Shown one piece after another: positions 41,801-48,817 of a stretch of 64,000 bases of DNA; the first letter of the stretch is position 1, and every line of letters begins with the position of its first letter. This DNA is from Furfurilactobacillus milii (lineage in GTDB: Bacteria > Bacillota > Bacilli > Lactobacillales > Lactobacillaceae): positions 294,099 through 358,098 of the forward strand of contig NZ_WEZQ01000001.1 of NCBI RefSeq assembly GCF_009864005.1, read 5' to 3'. The translations under genes were made by a program, and so were the position numbers. A model generated the notes under the pieces. The model did not search any database. It was not told where the DNA came from and was given only the letters and a program-made list of their open reading frames with translations.

Positions 41801-42450
41801 AGGAAACGGTCGCACCAACTGGTTATCAATTGAGCACTGAGTTGTTGAAAGTTGTTGTTCTGGATCATGCAACTGACGAACCTGTTGCTGTCTCGACTAA
41901 GTTCCAAGACGCACAGGTGCCACCAGTTACACCTCCAACGACACCCAACATTCCGAATATCCCAACCACACCGACGACACCGAATGTACCAAATATTCCG
42001 AACACACCAACGACGCCGAATGTGCCGAATATTCCTAACGTACCAACAACTCCGGGTCAACCAAACATTCCCAACGTACCAACGACCCCTGAAGTACCAA
42101 ATGTTCCTACGACACCAACTGTACCGAATGTACCAGTAATGCCAAACGTACCAAACAAGCCAATGACACCAACAATGCCAAATCAACCAGCGCGTCCAGC
42201 TAAACCTGAAACGCCGATTGTATCAGCAGAAAATGGTTCTTATGAGGCTGCCGCTGTTACTCCTGTAGCATCACAAAAACTTGTTGCCAACGGTCGTCCT
42301 GCGGGTCAACCTGCTAAGCAAGAAGGACATGGTGTGACTGGATTACCAGAGACTGGTGAGAAATCAGCTTCATTGCTAGCAATGCTTGGTTTAGTTCTGC
42401 TCAGTGTTATTGCAGGATTTGCCTACTATGTGCGCAAACAAGAAGCTTAA
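32884..42450 (+). CDS. Giant LPxTG-anchored adhesin with CnaB/SpaA-type repeats
   Basis: This is a protein of about 3188 aa. A basic start and hydrophobic core form a Sec signal peptide (ending near ISA-EAD). A Ser/Thr-rich segment follows (to about residue 220), then large Cna-like adhesive domains (about 220-1350), then sixteen CnaB/prealbumin-like repeats marked by GYxLN-type strands and K...E pairs able to form isopeptide bonds. A Pro-Asn-Ile/Val-rich wall-spanning stalk precedes the C-terminal sorting signal LPETGE, a hydrophobic helix and a basic tail. Sortase A should link it to peptidoglycan. TTG 32884 lies 9 nt after GGGGGG; an in-frame ATT at 32881 is also well spaced, and ATG 32842 has no ribosome binding site. 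Confidence 0.9.
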   Translation: MRKRLYALAGAVIASAFFSVTTVKTISAEADTTPAVAATSSTVGSQPSASSSGATTNDKQNTNGTANAQSSSAVDTSTKASESSESSSFTASTPTSTSPSQVSSSSATSSSNAASNTDSSKVANTASSSVDSDQTQTTPRTDSSNASSTAPAATSTSASTSANTNPDAAGSESGGVSPGNTGEQNSSSSKTQSDATSDQTDSNSKGNTATAAVTQPREKYDHGDNKSADDPTANSNAINDSNTDTEHGTHDFGTYLLDEDGVDGSKASQNDKAAKLNIKFGLTFSNGKSTSTVNSGKVTINSDVHGTMTFLIPNEIWKYLVTGDTFTYQLPNGYKIVDAQSGDIKNDNAPDGSTTYGRYTIGTDGKISLTFYNPHVTGEAGDNPIQYLKGQMTFDALFNKDVIEKPGQPGDSLTLPGKNDTDKITIHPAVKQSISKSGQLDKHLDPDKVTWSVYMNRDMQTLTNAQIIETFDSQVTYNQASPVKIYSVQEDLNGHIVRDVNGQDVLGKQLIEGTDYTVDEKGNVKFLHPINSVYKLVYVTDINKPKDSKGNIRTATLNLTNNVDQTAKEQGTTKIHASTTLNAHYEGLFYKIGPKTLDAEHHIYSWTVGFNHGQDTLTGDKLTYTDVVVKPQTFVPGSLAIVLMTYHQNAKNADDMYTPSNTYLVPGTDYTLTTSTDDSGFVVTFLGKNFHSPVNLVYKTQIDQHQKVISTEDKAVEIINKAEVKGYDTQQPEPQPAESFDLVKNHTDIDVGFKTIRWNIDINKSNYQLNNYVLTDNADNGGLSLPFTSIQDALNSNNANAKPAIVLKDTTTGDVLLEGRDYKLTTLVTTKHDAVKGDIKYANFTVEFLGKYTQTSDQFNINYYTLYDVAHVTTPVPDKQNTFANTVDATWKDVNKNDIHDHATTDYQAKDEEAYQGKKGGAYDPITKEIHWNIVSNYDTENYDHYYLMDPIQGNQQLLPNSITITQGSIGGNGQFNPGIKNPPYAQLKIYHGKYDPTTGLFHVDSIMDKATGKFNSTTSVSDLDFTKYLNYNNAGPGYYNYSLLNATEVMYIDFGTAENPLPKLTDANNDNRTQMAFQIEYQTSVDGIQVTNKYNNDAFTHYSDTPGGRLTVHADVETYVGNAYISKQGQAPVDIKKDNRATWTIDINRSQSTINNAVFSDTPSENQRIDPNTIHIYETILKTVTTSTEGGSQGKYNVYDNSVGDVTKANNGTVRQTILNPDLTKELKGVQIFKDFDTLSDQDKQDLISKGYAYTFEIQHDLGSGQETLKINFLKTIGRAYVLQYQSRLYFNYANTKDGKTNFTNNANLNGQNVTPGNPGDTDADSFNVTKSQASAIGYFYDLHLTKEVTGGKLLEGIIFNLYEKDTMGNLNLIRTATTDKNGLVVFKNIPGYHLDKSAIQYYIQEMNPSKNYITPVDLDGSWMKFEDPDGTKNLVNHPDVSHTMRNISVDMLDGDVTNQIQTGTIWNHLGSATLTKTDDQGNALEGAHFNFQVSNDGKTWTDYTDSSNRNYRDLITDAKGTITVDGLLPNYYRFKETQAPDGYILNKTDPQSKEIIIPKSDGDNSFADEQKITVFDTQSNSKGTVLFYKIGSKGSQNNAPIAGAEFKLYYLDSKGNSVYVGDENGDVISDVDGLVRFTNLNAGWHYCVREVYSPNGYYNPDKNHDIYQFTVSGESNNGRFDLIEPNVINYTDHVVLTKVGNDNSKVVGATFILKDASGKVIKTLTTDANGKQTSNDVWTTDGNGQIVIDNLTAGDYTLQEVAAPAGYILNSTIQKFTISAKLDSTFYFTLTDYRGQIQITKVDGDNTSKKLSGVVYTLTGNGSTQTATTDANGIATFKNLSSGDYTVVETHSLNGYIRDTKVYKFTISADVTSDDKSLYDLSATYKNYQNTVTFTKFLNSSIGAKGAGAVYELNGAGESKQFTTDANGLITFTGLKTGSYTLTELTAPMGYATNNTPLTFTVDADGNISVASLSQIEYQGHAQLTKAGANGPLQGVKFDLLDADQKTVEQANLITDANGVITTKDLKPGTYYFVEKQTLSGYILDTTPIKVAIEDRKGQNDAWLDDSAKATLTNVQNKLVFTKHNAKNDLLDGAVYELTNNTTKAVTKYTTVHGQITMNGLAAGNYTMSEFTAPFGYATNDTPLTFTVDDNGHISVTSLSQTDYQGHAQLTKTGANGPLQGVTFDLLDADEKTVEQANLITDANGVITTKDLKPGTYYFVERKTSSGYILDARPQKVVVDDRQGQTAAWLDDSAKAILTNVQNQLIFTKYNVKHELLDGAVYELTNNTTKEARQYTTLNGQFTMIGLAVGNYTLAEITAPTGYATNGISMTFAVNEDGQVSVASLSQIDYQGHAQLTKIGANGPLQGVTFDLLDADQKTVEQANLITDANGVITTKDLKPGTYYFVEKQTLSGYILDTMPIKVVIDDRKGQNATWLDESAKATLANVQNKLVFTKYGTHVGNVLDGAEYTLVNSTTGDKPAFTLVNGEVSLSGLAAGTYTITEITAPKGYMLNPDVISFTVDEKGLINGKSELSLNQIDYQGYAFMKKVSADTKVPLAGAIFSVYNSEGKIVQTITTGTDGLVKTKFLPVGDYYFREMKAPDGYILNSNLVHFSINKSNHDVALDEGTFVNWLGAVKMTKYGQPDVTNIGTRVMLPGTKFALYYVVDDGSEELYGIDPNNEHNIHYFKAGEDTKGWTTVFTTNVNGQIFLQGLKPGNYYFKEVAHADGYILRDDTPDLKPELSKGLGSANFVDKPQGLEFSRVDGTSAVVDKNGHVTSAPDDRDFSSRLYFVILPASNVESVTFAGDQTNYQGLMTFTKTNSKGDKLAGAVYQLLDSDKKAVEVTMDGKQVSQLTTDANGNFTITGLAPGTYYLKEITAPDGYLINDNVDETRFVIADTTRGGQSNVTASQIDYQGSIKLTKVAAEDGHVLANATFELLDADKNVIKTGLTTDANGTLTVTDLKPGTYYFKETVAPTGYQLSTELLKVVVLDHATDEPVAVSTKFQDAQVPPVTPPTTPNIPNIPTTPTTPNVPNIPNTPTTPNVPNIPNVPTTPGQPNIPNVPTTPEVPNVPTTPTVPNVPVMPNVPNKPMTPTMPNQPARPAKPETPIVSAENGSYEAAAVTPVASQKLVANGRPAGQPAKQEGHGVTGLPETGEKSASLLAMLGLVLLSVIAGFAYYVRKQEA
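38818..40503 (+). repeat. Tandem 558-bp repeats inside adhesin 1
   Basis: Three head-to-tail units begin at 38818, 39376 and 39934, each with YQGHAQLTK. The first two are 558 bp (186 aa) and the last 570 bp; each encodes two CnaB domains. The segment AGANGPLQGV/LLDADQKTVEQ and its continuation are nearly identical between units, so recent duplication or gene conversion is likely and copy number may vary between strains. Confidence 0.88.
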
Positions 42451-42471
42451 TCGAATAGGTATTACGTAAAA

Positions 42472-42502
42472 ACGATTGCGAGGAAACTCGTAATCTTTTT
42501 TT
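42472..42502 (+). terminator. Terminator of adhesin 1
   Basis: GATTGCGAG pairs with CTCGTAATC around GAAA, followed by seven T. Confidence 0.8.
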
Positions 42503-42545
42503 GTACACACAAATTATTTTAGTTGTTTAAATATTTTTTGGTTAA

Positions 42546-42928
42546 ATTGGTATAGTCACAAAAATAATTAACAGTAAACGCAAACGATTGCATTAACTGT
42601 GCGATGAAAGCACTTTTTAACCAAGGTGCAGAAGTGAAAATCGGAACATTGGTTGTTCCAAAAGCGGCAAAAAGCGCAACCTGACTACCTTTTAAAAGCA
42701 GCATTTATGTGTTATAAATACCCTCAGAATAAATTTGATTACTAAAAGGTTAAGTTACTAAAACGCTTACACAATTTATTTGTATAAATGTAATCGATTA
42801 TGCATGACTTTCTCCGTTTGCAAATAATCATCGCAGACCTCTTTCCCATGCAAGATTAGCCAATCGCCGAAGAATTCATTGGCGAGTAAAAATACAACAG
42901 GGTTTTAAATTGAGGGGTATTTAAACGA
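42546..42928 (+). promoter_or_regulatory. Leader of the IS-interrupted adhesin 2 gene
   Basis: ATTGGTATAGT (42546-42556) and CAAACGATTGCA (42581-42592) repeat the adhesin 1 leader with the same spacing; TGTTATAAAT recurs at 42710-42719. A second cre-like site, CTAAAACGCTTACA (42758-42771), matches 12 of 14 positions of the CcpA consensus. GAGGGG lies about 11 nt before ATG 42929. The 478-bp gap shows no gene. Confidence 0.5.
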
Positions 42929-44293
42929 ATGAGTTATAAACACATGCAACCAGAAACAAAGCTGCATTATCGGATGTATAAAGATGGCAAGAACTGGGTA
43001 TTCGCCGCAGTTGCACTTGCCTTTTTTGGCGTGGGCGCAATGACGACCACTGTTCATGCGGATGATGTACCAGCAACGAATCAGCCAGCGATTGAAAAGC
43101 CTGCTAGTGCTCCGGCCAGTCAGACCACAAGTGCTGCGGCTTCGCAAACATCAGCTGGTAGCGAAAAAGCCTCAACAGCTAGTGAAGCTACAAGTATTGC
43201 CAGCTCTGCTAAAAGCGATGCAGCCTCAAACTCTGGCGTGGCAAAGTCAGTTGCCCCAGCCAGCGAGCAACAATCACAGACTTCAGGTAACTCATCTAGT
43301 GAAGCTAAATCTGACGCACAATCAGTTAGCTCCGCTGAAAATCAGAGTTCTCAGACATCGACGGAATCACAAAGCCAAGCTGCTGTTAAATCAGTAGCCT
43401 CACAAGATAGTCAGAACTCACAAGCAGTTTCGTCCGTCGATAAGACAAGCGATGCTCAGACTGTATCCCAAGCTCCTGTCACTAGGGCGCAGAATCTTGA
43501 ATTTACGGTTGAAGATTCCAGTAGAACTGCTGAAAATAACGTCGACTCAACAAGTAACTCTGGTACTACTAACGACGCATCGACTACTACACCTGTTAAC
43601 AAGCCAACGGTAAACAAGACTTCAGTTGCGGCGGATGGAAAGACCGTTACAATTAGTCCAAATAATTTCGATTCGTATTTTACAGCAAATGGTAGTGCCA
43701 AGTATGATAAGGGTCAAGTTACATTGACGGATGGAAAAGATCAGTCAGGAAATATCACTTTAAAAAACCAAATGGACCCAAACTACGCTTTCATTGTTAA
43801 TGGTGGCGTCAGTATGGAACTTGGCAAAGGTGATGATCAAAATGCTGATGGTATTTCATTTATTTTTCATCCAGGTTCTACTGACATGGTAGGTGAAGGT
43901 GGTGGTGCGTTAGGTATTGGAGGATTGCCAAATTCGTTCGGTTTTAAAATAGATAATTTTTTTAATGGCGATGATATAAATTCTAGCCCTATTGAAAACC
44001 CTGCGCATAAGTACTTTTATGCCGATCCATCATTAGATCGTGAAGGTGATGCCATCACTGATGGAGAGGCCTATGGCGCCTTTGTATACACAGATGGTAA
44101 CGGATTTGCGTCCACATATGGTGGGCCAAACGGGAAAGATTATTCATCATATCAAGATGCTGACGGGACCTGGCATTGGACTATTGGTGGAGTGAATCAC
44201 TTTAGCGCAGATGGTCACTATTCCAAAACCAATGCTGAAAATGATAATAGTGATGCTACGGCCGATAAGGAGAGCGTAAAATATCTTGTGTAA
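42929..44293 (+). pseudogene. 5' part of an IS-interrupted KxYKxGKxW/L-type lectin adhesin
   Basis: It begins with the KxYKxGKxW-type signal (YRMYKDGKNWVFA, then a hydrophobic core ending near VHADD), used by a subset of serine-rich and mucus-binding proteins, sometimes with the accessory Sec system. A Ser/Gln/Ala-rich low-complexity region (about 45-220) follows, then the start of an L-type (legume-like) lectin domain from about 235, with DGISFIFHPG and GIGGLPNSFGFKIDNF. True coding ends at K447 (44269), where the IS begins; the next eight codons and stop are IS sequence. Joining 44269 to 45630 keeps the frame and gives a 1462-aa protein with LPHTG. Confidence 0.88.
44262..44269 (+). repeat. 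Left target-site duplication of the IS256-family element
   Basis: CCGATAAG is repeated exactly at 45622-45629, immediately outside the right inverted repeat. Confidence 0.88.
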
Positions 44294-45621
44294 ACGCATA
44301 AAAGATTTCTAAATTGTATAGAAATAGGGAATGCCTTCCCTTATGATATTTAGTAACCACAGAAAACATCACAGGAGGCATTCCCCATGAATGAACTTAC
44401 CACAGAAATTATCGCTGCACTAGCCCAAAAACAAGATTTGGACGAAGTTTTTCGTCACCACCTTGAAATCGCCATCAACCAGCTGCTTCAAACTGAATTG
44501 GCAGAGTTTTTGGGTTACGAACGCTACTCATACGCTGGGATTAACACTGGTAATAACCGCAACGGCAGTTATGAGCGCTCGTTTGATACGAAGTACGGCC
44601 AACTTAACTTAACCATTCCTCGAGATCGCAATGGCCGGTTTGAAAATCATACCTTGCCAGCCTACGGTCGGCACAGTGATAATTTAGAAACAACGGTTAT
44701 TCAGTTGTATACCAAGGGAATTACCACTGCTGAAATTGCCGAACTCATTGAGAAAATGTACGGTGCTCACTATTCCAAAGCCACGGTTTCCAACATGACT
44801 AAAGCCGTCAATGAACAGGTTCAAGCTTTCCAGCAACGTCGACTGGCTTCACAATATGCGGCTATCTTCTTAGATGCCACTTACTTGCCGTTAAAGCGGG
44901 ATACCGTTCAAAAAGAAGCGGTTCATATTGCGATTGGCATTCGTCCAGATGGTACGAAAGAAGTGCTGAACTACCAAGTGGCGCCGACGGAATCAACTGG
45001 GATCTGGACTGAATTACTGGGAACCCTGATTAAGCAAGGGGTCAAAGATGTGCTGTTGTTTGTGGCCGATGGGTTAGTTGGTTTGGATGAAGGCTTAAAT
45101 CGGCATTTTCCCAAAGCTAAACGACAACGTTGCCTGGTTCATGTTGGGCGTAATTTAATCAACAAGGTTCGGGTGAAAGACCGTAAGGCCGTGATCAATG
45201 ACTTTAAACAAGTTCATTGGGCTGCCAATCGTGAAGCAGCCGAACTGAAACTGAATGAGTTCGCCAACAACTGGCATCGTACCTATCCCAAGTTAATCAA
45301 AGATCTGCTTAAAATGCCGAATCTGCTCACTTTCATGGACTTTCCACCAGCCATTCGGCAATCACTCTACTCCACTAACTTGATTGAGAACTTTAACAAG
45401 CATCTCAAGCGCACCACCCACCACAAAGAACAATTTCCAACGGAAGATTCACTGGATCGATTCCTGGTTTCTCAGTTTAATGCTTATAACGAGAAGTCTC
45501 TGAAGCGGATCCACCGAGGCTTTAAGGGACTCCAGGACACCTTGGAAGCATCATTTATTTAAGTTAGTTACATATTATATGTACGAAGGCATTTCATTTA
45601 CACAAGATTCTTGACGCTACC
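44270..45621 (+). mobile_element. IS256-family insertion sequence, 1352 bp, complete
   Basis: The element is bounded by imperfect 25-bp inverted repeats (44270-44294 and 45597-45621) that match at 20 positions, including AGCGT and ATCTTGTGTAAA. It is flanked by the perfect 8-bp duplication CCGATAAG, the size typical of the family. The internal TTGTGTAAA matches the inner part of the IS256 terminal repeat. It carries one intact transposase gene. The perfect duplication and otherwise undamaged host frame indicate recent insertion. Confidence 0.93.
44387..45562 (+). CDS. IS256-family (mutator-type) transposase
   Basis: This 391-aa DDE transposase catalyses copy-out/paste-in movement of its element. 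It starts MNELTTEIIAAL, has GNNRNGSYERSF, IPRDRNGRF and the mutator-family signature region ending in the QRCLVHVGRN segment. Catalytic residues fit D in FLDATYLPLK (about 161), D in LFVADGLVG (about 227) and E in STNLIENFNK (about 335). ACAGGAGG precedes ATG 44387 at 8 nt. Full length and intact, so probably active. Confidence 0.96.
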   Translation: MNELTTEIIAALAQKQDLDEVFRHHLEIAINQLLQTELAEFLGYERYSYAGINTGNNRNGSYERSFDTKYGQLNLTIPRDRNGRFENHTLPAYGRHSDNLETTVIQLYTKGITTAEIAELIEKMYGAHYSKATVSNMTKAVNEQVQAFQQRRLASQYAAIFLDATYLPLKRDTVQKEAVHIAIGIRPDGTKEVLNYQVAPTESTGIWTELLGTLIKQGVKDVLLFVADGLVGLDEGLNRHFPKAKRQRCLVHVGRNLINKVRVKDRKAVINDFKQVHWAANREAAELKLNEFANNWHRTYPKLIKDLLKMPNLLTFMDFPPAIRQSLYSTNLIENFNKHLKRTTHHKEQFPTEDSLDRFLVSQFNAYNEKSLKRIHRGFKGLQDTLEASFI

Positions 45622-45629
45622 CCGATAAG
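45622..45629 (+). repeat. Right target-site duplication of the IS256-family element
   Basis: CCGATAAG, identical to 44262-44269. Confidence 0.88.
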
Positions 45630-48600
45630 CTGGCGGGGCCTTTATTGGTCAAAACGCCTTCTGAAACACACGGAAAAAATGTTCCAATCAGTATGGAATA
45701 TGAGCCAAAAATGGTTAAGCAATTAAATGAAGATGGGACTGCCGTGCGTGATAAGGATGACAAACTCGTTTTTAAATTTGAACATTTAATGACTGTTCGT
45801 TATGGAGGACCAGATGTAAACGGTGACGTTGCTCAACCGCTTACCACATGGACGATAGATATAACGCCATGGTTAGCGAAAAAAACAGATGGTTCAGGAA
45901 CCTATGAACCCCTGTCATTTGCTATGGCTGCGTCGACCGGGACTCACTATAATTTACAGGAAATGAATTATGAATCATTTCGTTACGTTAGTGAAGCGGC
46001 AATAAATGTTAAGTATGAAACACAAGATGCGGATCATAAACTTATTCTTATCCCAAAAGAAACTCTTGAAAATCCAGATGCTGTGACTTCTTATCAAATT
46101 CATTCGGGTATTCATGAGATGTACACTGCCACTGCTCCAGCCACTATTGCATCTAATCTGCATTCCAGTAATGGAAAACAAATGGAATATGTGCTTCAGC
46201 CTGCACCAGCGAATGCCCATAAGTTTGCCGAGGTTTTAAATCCTGATGTAATTTTTACGTATGACCTAAAGGAAATGTCAGATTCAAATTTACAGACAAT
46301 ACGTGGGGAAGAATATGATGTCTCAACTTCTTTACCAATAACTGAAGTGACTCAGTTTGAAAATGCATCATTAGATAAAGCAACAAGAGGCAATTTTGTT
46401 ACGCCCTTTCCGAAAACATGGACAATTCCTGCTGGGTACACATTAGTAACAAGCGACAGCGAACTGTTAGCAAATAAAATTGCTGAAAAGTTAGCTTATA
46501 CTGTTGGTGATAATGATTCATTGTCTATCCCACTTACTGGAAGCAATCAAAACATTCACGTTTGGCTTGCACCTATGCAATATGGGCAAATAAATATCAA
46601 ATTGGTAGATAAAAAAACGGGTAAGATTTTGAAAAGTATCCCCAATTATTGGAAGATCTACGCAAACTCAAATGTAGATAATATTCCGCCATACTATGAA
46701 GATGACAAGATTGATGGTTATTTACCTGTTGATCCAAATGTTCAAAAATTCAATGTTACACCTGTTAGCGGTCAGAAAAATTATGATTTCACTTTTTACT
46801 ATGTTCCGTCGCCAATTCTTGATTTCAAAGTAGAAGGAAAAATTATAAATACTACTACACAGTTGAACCCTTTAGGCTCTGATGATTTGGTTTTTAGTCC
46901 TTCGACTGATTTCAAGATTAGTGATACTTCAATGCCGGAATCACACATGGTTACTGAAAAAGATAACAGGACTGATGATAGTGACACGATAACGACATTT
47001 ACGTTATCAGAACAAAAAGCATTATTTGGCGATCAAGTTGATAATTACGATTTTTCAAAGGCAACTGACATTCGACACGTCTTTCAAGATGTGCCTACGA
47101 GTAATTTTGACAAATATAACCCTTATCAAACCGAAACACGTTCGTATGATGCTAAACCAGCCTCATTGACTGTTAATATTACGAGCTCAGACGGAGCACT
47201 TAATAACATTTTGACCGTTACTGGCGGCACTTTGTTAGGAAAATACAAAGTGTCTGCGCCTGAAACAGTTGTTAAGAACGGAGTGACTTATAAGATTTCA
47301 GACATTTCCCCTGCAACTGGAACATATGTAAGTGATAAACCTAATGAAGTAATGTTTAACTATGTAGTTCAACCGATGTCTATTCAAACTAAGGATATTG
47401 ATATTCTTATAGGTGATAAGAATTATACTGCTTTACAGAACTTCATATCACTTACCAATGGAAAAATTGTCAGTGGCAATGATGCAGCATCGAGAGAAAA
47501 GGCATATGATTCACTGAAAGTTGATGCATCTAAGGTCAATATTAGTGAAGTAGGTCGTTATCCAGTTGTCTTTACGGCTGCGGATGGTACTCAAAAGACT
47601 GCATATACGAATGTGATTTACTTAAAGTTACGTCCCGTTGTGTTGTATGTTGGGCAAAAATGGACCCCATCCGACAGTTTTATTCGGGGACTGGATCAAA
47701 ACGATAACCCAATATCAGTAGATGATTTACGGTTAGTTTCGGATCCGATTTTAACGGATAAGGTGCGTGACGGACAAATCGTCAAGTTTGAGTATGGTGA
47801 TCCGGTTGAAGTGCAGGAAACTGTTTCAGTGGTGCCAAATCCAGACCAGCCGGCTACAACTCCAGAAACACCAGTAACGACACCAGAGAAACCGGCTACA
47901 ACTCCAAAAACACCAGTAACGACGCCGGAGAAACCGGCTACAACTCCGGAAACACCAGTAACAACACCGGAGAAGCCGGTCACAACTCCCGAAGTGCCAG
48001 TAACGAAACCGGAGCAGCCAGCAACTGTTGCCGAAACACCAACGCCAGTTGATCACCCAGCGACACCGGCCCAAACACCTGATGTGCCAGTTGAACCAAC
48101 GACACCGACTGAACCTGCACAACCAGCAACGGTCGCAAACGTAACGCCAAACGTGCCAGCACAACCAGTGCTTACACCAACGGCCACTGCCCAACCGATG
48201 ACGCCTGTGTCATCAGATCGTACTTGGGACCCAATCGAATTGATTATGACCGATGATGATAATGGTCAAATTATCACAACCACTGAGATTCAGGGTTACA
48301 CCGGCAACTGGGTTTACATTGGTAACGTGATTCCTGCAGGCTATCATTTGGCACCAGGCCAAAGCGACTGGATTTTGTTGAATGATGTTACACCACAGAC
48401 AGTTCATTTAGTGGCTGACGCAGTTGATCAAACATCAACCGCTGCCGCACAGACTACGGTGGCACCTGCAGCAACAGTTGCTCAACAGAGTGTGCCCGCA
48501 ACTGTTGTTAAAGAAGCCACTGCACCAACAACGAAAACGACTGATGAAACTGATCAGCCTGCCGCAGCAGAGTTGCCACATACTGGTGAACTTGCTACAA

Positions 48601-48677
48601 CGGCAGCAATGGGTACTGGTTTAGCTTTATTAACTGGTTTACTCTCATTGTTTGGTCTTCGTCGTAAGCAACACTAA
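45630..48677 (+). pseudogene. 3' part of the IS-interrupted adhesin 2 (lectin end, MucBP/Ig-like domains, LPHTG)
   Basis: In frame with the 5' part, this adds 1015 residues: the rest of the L-type lectin domain (to about residue 75 of this part), beta-rich and MucBP-like segments (INIKLVDKKTGKIL...), a bacterial Ig-like domain (IQTKDIDILIGDKNY to VIYLKL), then TTPE(K/T)P repeats, a further MucBP-like unit, and the sorting signal LPHTGE with hydrophobic helix and RRKQH tail. Separated from its signal peptide it cannot be exported. A frame starting at TTG 45645 has no ribosome binding site, so this part is probably silent. Confidence 0.87.
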
Positions 48678-48694
48678 TCTTTAAAATGCATCAC

Positions 48695-48736
48695 CAAAAA
48701 GACTAAATTCGATTAATTTCGGATTTAGCCTTTTTT
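48695..48736 (+). terminator. Terminator of adhesin 2
   Basis: CTAAAT/ATTTAG with an inner CG pair and flanking A- and T-runs (TTTTTT at the 3' end). Confidence 0.7.
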
Positions 48737-48817
48737 GTCGTTCTTGATGACCGTCAATTATCTATGACGCAATCCCACCTATACTGAATACATCATCAAA
48801 CGAAAAGGGGTTACGTT

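Noticed and set aside
41930..42200. CRISPR-like short repeats
   Set aside because: The repeats encode P-N-I/V-P-x-T-P in frame with the adhesin, with no constant-length spacers. They are a wall-spanning protein stalk.
44283..45608. IS boundaries at the short inverted repeat ATCTTGTGTAAA
   Set aside because: With those boundaries the flanks show no direct repeat. Extending the inverted repeats outward to 25 bp gives a perfect 8-bp duplication and restores the host frame.
47696..47983. Val/Gly/Ser-repeat protein on the minus strand
   Set aside because: It is the reverse reading of the TTPEKP/TTPETP repeats of adhesin 2.
45645..48677. Independent surface-protein gene starting at TTG 45645
   Set aside because: It lacks a ribosome binding site and signal peptide, and the frame is continuous with the 5' part across the IS target site. 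It is the back half of an interrupted gene.
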